64,000 nucleotides of DNA from Alicyclobacillus herbarius DSM 13609 (GTDB lineage: Bacteria > Bacillota > Bacilli > Alicyclobacillales > Alicyclobacillaceae): the NCBI RefSeq assembly GCF_000430585.1, contig NZ_AUMH01000005.1, positions 62,001 to 126,000 on the forward strand, read 5' to 3'. Numbering within the stretch: the first letter of the stretch is position 1; each line of letters begins with the position of its first letter. The translations under genes were made by a program, and so were the position numbers. Below are positions 50,575 to 59,300 of the stretch, in pieces. The notes beneath the pieces were generated by a model that was not told where the DNA came from, made no database searches, and saw nothing but the letters and a program-made list of their open reading frames with translations.

Positions 50575-51534
50575 TTAGCGCTTCGCAATCGCCGGGACGC
50601 CGAGGCCTTCCGCGCCCAGTTCCGAATCGACGGCGTCCGGCGCGTAGCGCTTGAGCAGTTCTAGGCCAATCGCCGCTCGGCGTACCCGCTCGCGGGTCAG
50701 GGTAATCGCTGTGTCTTCTAAGTGCGTACCCGATGGGTAGATGTTCGGCGCGTTTCTCAGGCCAAATTTGATATAGACGGGAGACAACACGCGCACAATC
50801 TCCGGCAGTTCGTAGTGGCGGACAAAGCCACCGAAGTCGTCCGGCGCCTCGACGTACATGTCGATAGGGATGTCCACCACTTGCCGAACCGCGGCCAAAC
50901 GCGGCAGGGTCTGGTCGGAAGCGATGTTAAACGTACCGGCGCCAAGGTCCTGCAGGATGCGGATGGAGACCGGGTTGCTGGCACCCTGCAGCACCGACAC
51001 CTTGACGACCAGGTCGGCGGGGAGCTTACCAAGCTTCTTGAACTCGTTGACCAGCCAAATCAGACCTTCGTCCGCCACCAACACGCTGCGGATGCCGAGG
51101 GAACAGGCGCGATGAATGTCCTCTAAGGCGTAAACGAGCTGGTCCATTCCCGCGTGCCGCCAGCCGATGTTCTTGCCCGCCTGGGTCAAGGGCTGCGACG
51201 CCACGTCAAACGGCGCCCGGGGTCCCACAAACAACGAGACCTCCATGCGGTTTTCATAGCCCAGTTCCGCCATTTCGCGAATCTCGTCATCGGTGAGCAG
51301 CATGATACCCGAGCCCTGCGAGATGCGGTGGACCCGAATCCCGTACCGCTTGATTTCCTCCAGGGCGGCCCGCATGGCCCTGGGGCCCTCCACGCTAGGA
51401 ATTTCCACTCGGTATTGTGATCCGTCCGGAAACCGTTTTTGTGACGTCGGCAGGTCGTACGCGTCTCCGGTGGGGAGATTGAGCGCTTTCAATCCTGCTT
51501 TGGCCCACTCCATCCTTGCATCACTCACTTTCAC
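50575..51534 (-). CDS. U32-peptidase-like / TIM-barrel protein
   Basis: A 319-residue protein, likely start GTG 51534. Sequence such as GYENRMEVSLFVGPRAPFD, ALEDIHRACSLGIRSVLVADEGLIWLVNEFKKLGKLPADLVVKVSVLQGASNPVSIRILQDLGAGTFNIASDQTLPRLAAVRQVVDIPIDMYVEAPDD suggests repeated beta-alpha units of a TIM barrel, like U32-family proteins and other metabolic barrels. No single diagnostic active-site motif is convincing. It lies between the aldehyde dehydrogenase and the GntR regulator on the same strand, so it may take part in the same sugar-acid pathway. The function is not established. Confidence 0.5.
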   Translation of the reverse strand: MKVSDARMEWAKAGLKALNLPTGDAYDLPTSQKRFPDGSQYRVEIPSVEGPRAMRAALEEIKRYGIRVHRISQGSGIMLLTDDEIREMAELGYENRMEVSLFVGPRAPFDVASQPLTQAGKNIGWRHAGMDQLVYALEDIHRACSLGIRSVLVADEGLIWLVNEFKKLGKLPADLVVKVSVLQGASNPVSIRILQDLGAGTFNIASDQTLPRLAAVRQVVDIPIDMYVEAPDDFGGFVRHYELPEIVRVLSPVYIKFGLRNAPNIYPSGTHLEDTAITLTRERVRRAAIGLELLKRYAPDAVDSELGAEGLGVPAIAKR

Positions 51535-51550
51535 TTAATTTTAGAGGTTA

Positions 51551-51572
51551 TCCGGAAGGGGGTCCTTTCGGA
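51551..51572. other. Small hairpin related to the flanking palindromic repeats
   Basis: TCCGGAAGG (51551-51559) and CCTTTCGGA (51564-51572) pair at 8 of 9 positions around a 4-base loop, between the GntR gene and the U32-like gene. The arms resemble the ends of the repeat elements at 52536 and 58939 (TCCGGAAAGG), so it may be a reduced copy. Confidence 0.4.
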
Positions 51573-51579
51573 CAAGCAT

Positions 51580-52269
51580 TTACATACCGTCGGATTGATG
51601 GGTCAAATCACTGAGTATGTAGGCCATCATGTCGTCCACGTGGGATTTCATCAGCGACTTGGCCTGCTCAGCGTTCCGTTCCTTCAGGGCACTGGCAATC
51701 ATCCGGTGATAGTGGGCGGCTTTCTCAATCATGCCAGGAATCATGTTGGTGTAGCTGCGCCCATGACGGAACTGCCCTTCAATGGATTGAAACATGCCAA
51801 ACAAGACTTCATTGTGTGCCGCCCGAGCAATCAGATGATGAAACTTTACGTCAGAATCGAGAAAGTCTTGGCGTCGTTCCACTAACTCCGACATTTCCGC
51901 GGCTGCCTGGTGAATGGCTTCGATTTCTTGCATAAATCCGCGTTGTGCCGCGAGAAAGGCGAGTTCAGGCTCGAGCAGGCTGCGTGCCTCAAACAGGTCT
52001 TTCAGAGAAGCGGCGGACAAATCAGGACCGAGCGCGTGCGTTGCGGTCAGGTCGGTGCGCACGAACATGCCGCGGCCTTGTTCAATCGTGATGATCTTGC
52101 GGTGTTCCAGGATACGCAGCACTTCGCGCAACGTGGAGACAGCCACGTTCAGGTCCTCGGACAGTTGCTGAATCGTCGGCAGCCGGTCTCCCGGGCGCCA
52201 GATGCCGCTGCGAATGTACTCTTCAATCGTGGCCAGGGTGGCCTCAAACACGCCCTGCTTGCTGGTCAG
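51580..52269 (-). CDS. GntR family regulator, FadR/FCD subfamily, probable CTG start
   Basis: A winged-helix GntR domain (residues ~10-75: LATIEEYIRSGIWRPGDRLPTIQQLSEDLNVAVSTLREVLRILEHRKIITIEQGRGMFV) is followed by an all-helical FCD effector domain (DLFEARSLLEPELAFLAA; DVKFHHLIARAAHNEVL; HYHRMIASALKERNAEQAKSLMKSHVDDM) with the metal-binding Asp and His. GTG 52251 lies about 26 bases from the strong GGAGGAGGT at 52278-52286. CTG at 52269, giving an N-terminus TSKQGVFEATL, lies exactly eight bases from it and is the better start. It is the likely regulator of the sugar-acid genes on both sides. Confidence 0.88.
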   Translation of the reverse strand: MTSKQGVFEATLATIEEYIRSGIWRPGDRLPTIQQLSEDLNVAVSTLREVLRILEHRKIITIEQGRGMFVRTDLTATHALGPDLSAASLKDLFEARSLLEPELAFLAAQRGFMQEIEAIHQAAAEMSELVERRQDFLDSDVKFHHLIARAAHNEVLFGMFQSIEGQFRHGRSYTNMIPGMIEKAAHYHRMIASALKERNAEQAKSLMKSHVDDMMAYILSDLTHQSDGM

Positions 52270-52535
52270 GTCTGTTCACCTCCTCCGGGACGCAGACATA
52301 CACGACTAAACAAATCATATGATGAATATAGCGGATCGTCAAATGGATTTTGGAAACAATGTGAGGATCGGCGCGGATATGTCCGATTTTAACCAATGAC
52401 AACGATTACATTGATCATATCAATTAACTCTTGTAAAATGGCGACTGTATAAAATCATCGGATGTGAGGAGCAGGGGGGAAGGCGAATGTAGCGCATAGG
52501 GTTCAACTGATTTTTTGAAACCGCTTTATCGCGGT

Positions 52536-52681
52536 TGCCTGGAAAGGGGTTAGAACTCCCCGGCGCATTGCTTCGTCAGCGCCCAAAATGCTCCCTCACG
52601 TACTAAAAGACGTACGCTCGGTACGCATTTTGAGCTAGCTTCCTCGCACTGCTTGGGTCTTACCTAACACCTTTCCGGACA
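52536..52681. repeat. Palindromic intergenic repeat element, about 146 bp
   Basis: The ends are near-complements: 52536-52553 pairs with 52664-52681 at 15 of 18 positions (TGCCTGGAAAGG.. and ..CCTTTCCGGACA). Inside are nested arms AAAATGC (52585-52591)/GCATTTT (52625-52631) and CGTAC/GTACG at the tip. The element codes for nothing, folds as one long hairpin, and shares its ends with a shortened copy at 58939. It occupies most of the 440-base gap between the GntR gene and the MFS gene; a small hairpin AACCGC/GCGGTT lies just before it. Confidence 0.7.
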
Positions 52682-52707
52682 CGCACTCATACTTGCTAGG
52701 AGGGTGG

Positions 52708-54048
52708 ATGCCCGTGAAAGAAATCAGTTCTCCGGCGGTCGGCGTTACCGCAGTCAATCGCAGCAGAACGCGAACGCGTCGGCGCTATGTCATCTTAACC
52801 ATCTTGTTCATCAGCACGGCACTGAACTACCTAGATCGAACCAACATCTCGGTGGCCGGGCCGTTCATCAAATCGGACCTGCACCTGAACTCGGTCACTT
52901 TGGGTCTCATCTTTTCCGCCTTTGGCTGGACGTACGCCCTGATGCAGATTCCCGGCGGGTGGGTGTTGGATAGGCTGGGGCCGCGCTTGACGTACGGTTT
53001 GGCGATGTTGTTCTGGTCTTTGTTCACCCTGCTGCAAGCGTTTGCTCGCAGCTTTGCCGGGCTGTTCGGCCTGCGCCTGGGGCTTGGCATGTCGGAGGCG
53101 CCTGCCTTCCCGACCAACAACCGCCTGGTGGCCACTTGGTTTCCGAAACATGAACGAGCCTTCGCAACTGCGGTCTACACCGCCGGCGAATACATCGGGC
53201 TGGCGTTTTTGTCGCCACTGCTGGCGTGGATTGTGGCGACCTACGGCTGGAGCGCCATCTTTATCGTAACTGGCGTGATTGGTCTCATCTGGGTGCCGTT
53301 TTGGTTCCGCTTTATCCGCATGCCGGAAGAAACCCGCGGTGTCAGCCAGGAAGAACTGGATTACATCCGCGCAAAGGAGAACTTGAGTGAGGGACAGAGC
53401 CGACAGAAACTGGGATGGGCCGACCTGGCGGAGCTGTTTCGGCACCGTTCGCTCTGGGGGATTTACATCGGCCAGTTTGCGGTCACTACAACGCTCTGGT
53501 TTTTTCTCACCTGGTTCCCGACCTATTTGGTCAACGGCAAGCACATGACGATTCTGCACGTCGGCTTCTACTCGATGATTCCCTACATCGCCGCACTGCT
53601 CGGTGTGCTGTGCGGGGGCGCCGTGTCCGACTGGCTGCTGCGGCGCGGCGTATCGGTGGGCACGGCACGAAAATCCCCGATTGTCGTAGGGTTGCTGCTG
53701 GCTTCTGTGATTGTCGCGGCCAATTACACGACGTCCGTGCCGCTAGTCCTTGCCATCCTGTCGATCGCGTTTTTTGCCCAGGGTTTGTCTGCGATTTCCT
53801 GGACCATGGTCGGTGAACTGGCACCCGCGCGGCTGATGGGCCTGTGCGGCGGCGTGTTCAATTTCGCCGGCAACCTCTCCGGCATCGTCACCCCCATCAT
53901 CATCGGGGTCATCGTCGGATCAACCAACAACTTTAACGGAGCGCTCCTGTTTGTCGGGGCGGTGGTGATCATCGGCGCGCTGTCCTATCTGTTCCTGGTA
54001 GGCAAGGTGGAGCGCGTGGTCATTCGGGACTCAATTCGGGAGGGATAA
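52708..54048 (+). CDS. MFS transporter, anion:cation symporter (sugar-acid) type
   Basis: About 446 residues with 12 membrane segments. ATG 52708 or GTG 52714 follows AGGAGG. ACS-family signatures for hexuronate/galactonate transporters are present: TALNYLDRTNISVAGPFIKSDLHLNSVTLGLIFSAFGWTYALMQIPGGWVLDRLGPR, then GLGMSEAPAFPTNNRLVATWFPKHERAFATA. It leads the operon with two dehydratases and an aldolase and most likely imports an aldonate or uronate such as galactonate. Confidence 0.9.
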   Translation: MPVKEISSPAVGVTAVNRSRTRTRRRYVILTILFISTALNYLDRTNISVAGPFIKSDLHLNSVTLGLIFSAFGWTYALMQIPGGWVLDRLGPRLTYGLAMLFWSLFTLLQAFARSFAGLFGLRLGLGMSEAPAFPTNNRLVATWFPKHERAFATAVYTAGEYIGLAFLSPLLAWIVATYGWSAIFIVTGVIGLIWVPFWFRFIRMPEETRGVSQEELDYIRAKENLSEGQSRQKLGWADLAELFRHRSLWGIYIGQFAVTTTLWFFLTWFPTYLVNGKHMTILHVGFYSMIPYIAALLGVLCGGAVSDWLLRRGVSVGTARKSPIVVGLLLASVIVAANYTTSVPLVLAILSIAFFAQGLSAISWTMVGELAPARLMGLCGGVFNFAGNLSGIVTPIIIGVIVGSTNNFNGALLFVGAVVIIGALSYLFLVGKVERVVIRDSIREG

Positions 54049-54050
54049 GC

Positions 54051-56282
54051 ATGGAACGTTTGCGCATCAACAACCCAATCAACCCGTATCAATGGAACGT
54101 GCAGGGCAAGGCCAACGAACCGATTACGGTGGCGGGTCTCTTGGACAAGGCGAGGCTCATCTTGGGGCCGGAAGCGGCCGATACCCCAGTCACCTGGACG
54201 CTCGATGAGATCTACACGCGCCTCGAAGAGAATGCGCCGCGCATCGCCATCATCGGCGGGTCCTGGGATCACCCGGCCCACGTGATGGACCTCTGGACTG
54301 TTGCCCGATCCGCTCTCTCTTTGTGGGCTCACGGCGCGGTGCCGTTCTATGCGGCCATTCCGGTATTGTGCGATGGCACCGCTCAGAACACGATGGGGAT
54401 GAGTTATTCCCTGCAGAGCCGGCAGGCGATTGCGAGTATGGTGATTAACCACCTGGAGGCGCAGTCGTACCACGGGGCGTTCGTGATTCAGAGCTGTGAC
54501 AAACAGCCGTTTGGCGTGTTGTGCGGCCTGGCGCAGTTGGACGTAGTTCGCCGTCGGCGTGGTGAGGCGCCGGTCATGGCGACGTTTGCGCCGGTGCACG
54601 TGCTCAAGGGTGGCACCATCCCCGAGAAACTGCGCGCGGAATTGGAGGGCGTGGCGGCCCGCGCCGAGGCAATGGGGCTGCCGGACGTTGCTTACGATCT
54701 GCGCGACGCGATGGCGTACATCCTCCAGTGTTCCTCCAACACCGCGTTCCAAGGGGTGTTGACGCGCGCCGTCAAGGAAGGGGTTATCACCCACGCACAG
54801 CACAAGCTGTACGAACAGGTGCTGGCGGTGAACACCTGCGACAGTGCGGGCGGCATCTGCGCCTTCCACGGCACGGGCAACAGCTCCCGGGATGCGATGG
54901 CTGGTCTGGGTCTCGTCCACCCGACGGTGGAGCTGCTGACGGTGCCCCCCACGCGGGCGCAGATTGACGAGTGTGTCGGGGCGCTACTCGCGGTCATCAA
55001 CCGGCCTGAGTTCAGCGTGTCCGAACTGGTGCGCGCCAACATCCGCAACGCCATACGCGTTCACAGTGCGGCGGGCGGATCAACCAATTTGATGATGCAC
55101 ATCGTCGCTGCCATGATTTACGCGGGCCAGCCCTACAGCCTGTATGACGTGGAGCGGGTCTGTCAGGAGTACCCCATCCCCGACTTGTTCGACTACAGCC
55201 TGACGGAAGGGCGGGATATCTACGCCCTCGCCTTGCAGTGTGGCGCCGGCTATTCACGGGGGATGGAGACGCTGATTTACGAACTGGTGCAAAATGGCGT
55301 GCCGATGGACCTCGACGCGCTCACCATCACCGGTACTACCTGGCGCCAGCGGTTGGAGGATAAAAAGGGCTTGGCCGCAGACAACGTCAAAGACAATCCC
55401 ATCATCCTTTCCTCGCCGCGGCGCCCGTTCAGCGGGGTGGACATTCTGCGCAGCAACTTCTTTGAAAGCGCGGTGGTCAAAATCAGTGGCATGGCGACGG
55501 AACAGTTGGACGAGTTTGACGACAAGCTGGCGGTGGTGGTCTACTTCCAGGACGAGGATGAGGCCAACCAACACCTGCTCAATCCGGAATTGACCGAGCA
55601 CTGGCGAAAGGAACGGGTGGTCGACGAGGACGTGTTGCGAGCCTTGTACCGGCTGAACGGCGGGCAGGGTGAGGCGCCAACGGACTATGACGATCTCTTC
55701 CGAAAAATGGTGGAGGAGCGCCTGCTCAAGGTGGCGGTGGTCATCGCCGGGCAGGGGCCGGAGGCGTACGGAATGCCAGAGATGTTTACACCGATGCAGC
55801 ACATCAACGCCAATCGGGCGCTGCAGAAGTTATCGGTACTGCTGAGCGATGGCCGTTATTCGGGCGTGACGTACGGTGCGGCGATTGGGCACGTGACTCC
55901 GGAGGCGATTCGCGGCGGCGGGATTCTCTACCTGCGCACGGGCGACGTGGTGCAGTTGGGCTTTCGCCGGCGGCGGATTGACCTCCTGGACAGCCAGGCC
56001 CTGCGCGAAGGCCGCGTGCAGGTGGCAGCTGGCGATTGGCAAGCGGATCGCCAAACGCTGGTGGAGGAGCGCAAGGCGCGCATGCTCACTCGGCGTCGGC
56101 GAGTTTCGGCGGCCAACCGTTTGACCCACTGCACCGATGCGGCGCACGGGGTGGTGCCGCTGGAGGTGTGGGAAGAGGCGGTGGCGAATTCTTCCCAAGA
56201 CGGGGGTGACGCAGATGAAAATCGCGCGCATCGAACTGTTTCCGGTGCCGCCCAGGTGGCTGTTTCTCAAGGTGACCAGTGA
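54051..56282 (+). CDS. IlvD/Edd family sugar-acid dehydratase
   Basis: A 743-residue Fe-S dehydratase, ATG 54051, two bases after the transporter stop. The three cluster cysteines are present: Cys107 (PVLCDGTAQNTMG), Cys149 (IQSCDKQPFG) and Cys270 (AGGICAFHGTGNSS). VHSAAGGSTNLMMHIVAAM and SVLLSDGRYSGVTYGAAIGHVTPEAI are further family marks. It is longer than IlvD (~560) and Edd (~600) and closest in layout to YjhG/YagF-type xylonate dehydratases. The C-terminal ~65 residues look non-conserved, and the gene overlaps dgoD by 68 bases. It should convert an aldonate to a 2-keto-3-deoxy acid. Confidence 0.88.
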   Translation: MERLRINNPINPYQWNVQGKANEPITVAGLLDKARLILGPEAADTPVTWTLDEIYTRLEENAPRIAIIGGSWDHPAHVMDLWTVARSALSLWAHGAVPFYAAIPVLCDGTAQNTMGMSYSLQSRQAIASMVINHLEAQSYHGAFVIQSCDKQPFGVLCGLAQLDVVRRRRGEAPVMATFAPVHVLKGGTIPEKLRAELEGVAARAEAMGLPDVAYDLRDAMAYILQCSSNTAFQGVLTRAVKEGVITHAQHKLYEQVLAVNTCDSAGGICAFHGTGNSSRDAMAGLGLVHPTVELLTVPPTRAQIDECVGALLAVINRPEFSVSELVRANIRNAIRVHSAAGGSTNLMMHIVAAMIYAGQPYSLYDVERVCQEYPIPDLFDYSLTEGRDIYALALQCGAGYSRGMETLIYELVQNGVPMDLDALTITGTTWRQRLEDKKGLAADNVKDNPIILSSPRRPFSGVDILRSNFFESAVVKISGMATEQLDEFDDKLAVVVYFQDEDEANQHLLNPELTEHWRKERVVDEDVLRALYRLNGGQGEAPTDYDDLFRKMVEERLLKVAVVIAGQGPEAYGMPEMFTPMQHINANRALQKLSVLLSDGRYSGVTYGAAIGHVTPEAIRGGGILYLRTGDVVQLGFRRRRIDLLDSQALREGRVQVAAGDWQADRQTLVEERKARMLTRRRRVSAANRLTHCTDAAHGVVPLEVWEEAVANSSQDGGDADENRAHRTVSGAAQVAVSQGDQ

Positions 56283-57363
56283 GGACGGCTTCGTTGGCTG
56301 GGGGGAGCCGATTGTCGAGGGGCGCGCGGAGACGGTGGCCGCGGCGGTGCGGGAGCTGGCCGACTACGTGATTGGCCAGGACGCCGACCGGATTGAAGAC
56401 ACCTGGCAGGTGCTGTATCGGGGCGGCTTTTACCGCGGGGGTCCCATTCTGATGAGTGCCATCGCCGGAATTGACCAGGCGTTGTGGGACCTAAAAGGCA
56501 AGCGGTACCAACTCCCGGTTTACGAGTTTTTGGGCGGTCGCGTCCGCGATAAGGTCCGCGTGTACGCCTGGATTGGCGGCGACAGACCGAGCGACGTGGG
56601 CGAACAGGCCTGGATGAAACGGGAGCAGGGCTTCACGGCCATCAAGATGAACGCCACGGAGGAACTGCACTACATCGATTCGCATGTCAAGGTAGACGCG
56701 GTGCTGGAGCGTGTACAGGCGGTGCGGGATGCGGTGGGGCGCGATTTTGGCATCGCGGTCGACTTTCACGGCCGCGTGCATAAGGCGATGGCCAAGGTTT
56801 TGGCCCGCGAGCTGTCCGCCTTTGACCTGATGTTCATTGAAGAACCGGTGTTGCCGGAGCATAACGAGGCACTGCGCGAAATCGCCCGACACACGACGAC
56901 GCCGATAGCCACTGGCGAGCGGATGTTTTCCCGCTGGGACTTTAAGCGCCTTTTGCAAGACGGGTACGTCGACGTGATTCAGCCCGACCTGTCCCACGCG
57001 GGTGGCATCTCCGAGGTGCGAAAGATTGCCGCCATGGCGGAGGCGTATGATGTGGCCGTGGCGCCGCACTGTCCGCTCGGCCCGATTGCCCTCGCAGCCA
57101 GCCTGCAGGTGGACGCCGCGACGCCGAACGTGTTCATCCAAGAGCAGAGCCTGGGTATCCACTACAACCAGGGAAACGATTTGCTGGATTACCTGAGCGA
57201 CGCGACGGTGTTCCGGTATGAAGACGGGTTTGTTTCATTGCCGAAAGGGCCCGGGTTAGGCATCGAAATTGACGAAGAGCGGGTGCGTCAGGCGGCGGCC
57301 GAGGGGCACCGGTGGAAGAACCCGGTGTGGCGAAACGAAGACGGCACCGTGGCTGAGTGGTGA
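56215..57363 (+). CDS. dgoD: D-galactonate dehydratase (enolase superfamily)
   Basis: A 382-residue protein, the same length as Escherichia coli DgoD and alike along its whole length (MKIARIELFPVPPRWLFLKV; ILMSAIAGIDQALWDLKGK; GERMFSRWDFKRLL; QPDLSHAGGI). The active-site residues known for DgoD fall at identical positions: metal ligands Asp183, Glu209 and Glu235, and catalytic His185 and His285. It dehydrates D-galactonate to 2-keto-3-deoxygalactonate. ATG 56215 is the start; an open frame from 56137 is not needed. It overlaps the end of the previous dehydratase gene. Confidence 0.93.
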   Translation: MKIARIELFPVPPRWLFLKVTSEDGFVGWGEPIVEGRAETVAAAVRELADYVIGQDADRIEDTWQVLYRGGFYRGGPILMSAIAGIDQALWDLKGKRYQLPVYEFLGGRVRDKVRVYAWIGGDRPSDVGEQAWMKREQGFTAIKMNATEELHYIDSHVKVDAVLERVQAVRDAVGRDFGIAVDFHGRVHKAMAKVLARELSAFDLMFIEEPVLPEHNEALREIARHTTTPIATGERMFSRWDFKRLLQDGYVDVIQPDLSHAGGISEVRKIAAMAEAYDVAVAPHCPLGPIALAASLQVDAATPNVFIQEQSLGIHYNQGNDLLDYLSDATVFRYEDGFVSLPKGPGLGIEIDEERVRQAAAEGHRWKNPVWRNEDGTVAEW

Positions 57364-57376
57364 TGGGAAGGAAGGG

Positions 57377-58249
57377 ATGAATGTGGCGTACGTATATAGG
57401 TTCGGATCGGCCCTGGCCTCGGACATCCGGGAGACGCGCGTTCCAGAGGGTGCGGTCGCCATCTGGAGCCTGGGCCAGGCGGGCGTCGTTCTCAAGGTGG
57501 CCGGTGAGACCGACGGGATGGGGGATGCCATCGTCGTCGATCCGTACCTGTCCCGGTCGATTGAGCAGAATTCACCGGACACCGAGTTTGTCCGCGAGTT
57601 TCCACCGCCCCTCCACCCAGAAGACCTAGCTGGGGTGGCGGCTGTGTTGGTCACGCATGAGCACGACGATCACCTGGATCTAGCTACCCTGCGGCCCCTG
57701 GCCGAGGCGTCACCGGAGACGAAAATCGGGGTTCCAGTGCCGCATGTAGGGCTTCTGACCACAGGTGGGATTGACTCAAACGCCGTGGTGCCGATGCGGG
57801 TTGAAACAGACGTCCAGCTGGGCTCGTTTCACGTGCGGCCGGTGGCGGCGGCGCACACGGAATATCGGACGGATGCAGAGGGCAACCACCACTACCTGGG
57901 CTACCTGGTGGAGGCGGGCGGTTTACGAGTCTTTCACAGCGGGGATACGCTAGTGACGGAGGCGCTGGTGGAGACCGTCCGGGCAGAGCGGCCGCACATT
58001 GTGCTGTTGCCCATCAATGGGCGCGATTACGAGCGGACGCGGCGCGGCATTGTCGGGAACATGAACGCCCGCGAGGCGCTCGACTTCGCGGACGCCGTCG
58101 GAGCGGATCTCATAATCCCGATTCACTTTGATATGTTTCCCAACAACCGTGACAACCCGGCGTACTTTGTCGACTACTGGTTCCAGCACCGCCGGCACGT
58201 GAAGTTTCACATGCTCGCGGTCGGCGAACGGTTTTTGTACTGGCCGTAA
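57377..58249 (+). CDS. MBL-fold metallohydrolase, UlaG-like (possible sugar-acid lactonase)
   Basis: A 290-residue metallo-beta-lactamase fold protein, ATG 57377 close after GGAAGGAAGGG. The zinc motif is THEHDDHLDLATL, with further ligand candidates in FHSGDTLV and IPIHFDMF. The layout resembles UlaG, an ascorbate-6-phosphate lactonase. Between a galactonate dehydratase and an aldolase, a lactonase opening an aldonolactone would make sense, but that is inference from context. Confidence 0.8.
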   Translation: MNVAYVYRFGSALASDIRETRVPEGAVAIWSLGQAGVVLKVAGETDGMGDAIVVDPYLSRSIEQNSPDTEFVREFPPPLHPEDLAGVAAVLVTHEHDDHLDLATLRPLAEASPETKIGVPVPHVGLLTTGGIDSNAVVPMRVETDVQLGSFHVRPVAAAHTEYRTDAEGNHHYLGYLVEAGGLRVFHSGDTLVTEALVETVRAERPHIVLLPINGRDYERTRRGIVGNMNAREALDFADAVGADLIIPIHFDMFPNNRDNPAYFVDYWFQHRRHVKFHMLAVGERFLYWP

Positions 58250-58293
58250 ATGCGTGTCCGGACCACCTCTGTAAGCGAAGGAGGAGCGCAGAG

Positions 58294-58932
58294 ATGGATG
58301 CACATATGCAGGACTGGCTCCAGGAGACGGGCGTCATCGCCATCGCCCGCGGCGTCGCCGAGGGAGATATTCTTCCCTTGGCCGACGCCCTGTACCAGGG
58401 CGGCGTGCGGCTGATGGAGGTCACCCTGAACACGCCGGGGGCGCTTGAAATGATACGCACGCTAAAGGGGGTGTATGGTGAAGAAATGGGCATCGGTGCG
58501 GGTACGGTGATGTCGGTAGAGGAGGCTCGCGCCGCAAAGCTCGCGGGCGCGCGGTACCTGGTTACACCACATGTCGACGTGGACCTGATTCGCTACGGCG
58601 TTGACCAGGGCCTGCCCGTGTTCGCCGGCGCCTTGACTCCGACCGAGATTGCCACCGCCCATCAGGCGGGCGCCAGCCTGATAAAGGTGTTTCCCAGTGC
58701 GTCCGTGGGTTCCGGATACTTCCGCGACTTGCGCGGACCGTTTCCCGACATCCCGCTGTTGGCCGTGGGCGGGGTGAACCTCGACAATGCCGCTGAGTTT
58801 CTCGCAGCGGGCGCGGTGGGCTGGGGGCTCGGCAGTTCCCTGGTCGACAAGCGTCGGTTGGCGACGCGGGATTTTGCGGCGATTCAGGCCATCGCGCGCA
58901 GGTTTGTGGAGGTGTATCAGGCATATGCTTAG
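58294..58932 (+). CDS. KHG/KDPG-type aldolase (2-keto-3-deoxy-6-phospho sugar acid)
   Basis: A 212-residue class I aldolase, ATG 58294 nine bases after AAGGAGG. Key segments: GVIAIARGV, GVRLMEVTLNTPGAL (Glu base), GIGAGTVMSVEEARAA, ARYLVTPHVD, and SLIKVFPSASVGSGYFRDLRGPFPDIPLLAVGGV, in which the Lys of IKVFP forms the Schiff base. It splits 2-keto-3-deoxy-6-phosphogalactonate or -gluconate to pyruvate and glyceraldehyde 3-phosphate. No sugar-acid kinase is encoded in the operon, so either a distant kinase serves or the enzyme accepts the unphosphorylated acid. Confidence 0.9.
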   Translation: MDAHMQDWLQETGVIAIARGVAEGDILPLADALYQGGVRLMEVTLNTPGALEMIRTLKGVYGEEMGIGAGTVMSVEEARAAKLAGARYLVTPHVDVDLIRYGVDQGLPVFAGALTPTEIATAHQAGASLIKVFPSASVGSGYFRDLRGPFPDIPLLAVGGVNLDNAAEFLAAGAVGWGLGSSLVDKRRLATRDFAAIQAIARRFVEVYQAYA

Positions 58933-58938
58933 CGACGT

Positions 58939-58978
58939 TGTCCGAAAAGGGGTCAGAACTTCCGCCCCTTTCCGGACA
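58939..58978. repeat. Shortened copy of the palindromic repeat
   Basis: TGTCCGAAAAGGGG (58939-58952) pairs with CCCCTTTCCGGACA (58965-58978) at 13 of 14 positions around a 12-base loop. The arms and the following CGCAT match the ends of the 146-bp element at 52536, but the central part is missing. It lies right after the aldolase gene and may also end transcription, although no T-run follows. Confidence 0.65.
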
Positions 58979-59132
58979 CGCATTTGGAAAGAGAGGTGGT
59001 GATTTGATGTAATCGCATTCATCTTTCCCAGGTGGCGGAACGCAGATACGAGCCATGGGACGCCGCACCCCGCTGAGAGGAGGAAGCCTCACGTCAGATG
59101 TCCGGCTTGAAAGCGCTTTATAGAATCATCGG

Positions 59133-59279
59133 CATGCTTCGGTGGCTGGATTCTTCATTCAGCACTTTGGCTGGACATGGGGCTACATTATGCTTGCTTT
59201 CACGTGCGCCTTGACCTTCGTCCCGATGTTCTTTCTTAAGGAAACGGCCGGGAGACAAGTCGCGCAGCAGACTTCGTGA
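59133..59279 (+). pseudogene. C-terminal remnant of an MFS transporter
   Basis: The frame ending at TGA 59277-59279 reads ASVAGFFIQHFGWTWGYIMLAFTCALTFVPMFFLKETAG, the last membrane helix and tail of a major-facilitator protein. An in-frame stop lies just upstream and the rest of the gene is absent, so it is a relic. It fills most of the gap between the aldolase gene and the broken cyclase gene. Confidence 0.65.
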
Positions 59280-59300
59280 GTTGGAGGGGAGGGACGCGTA

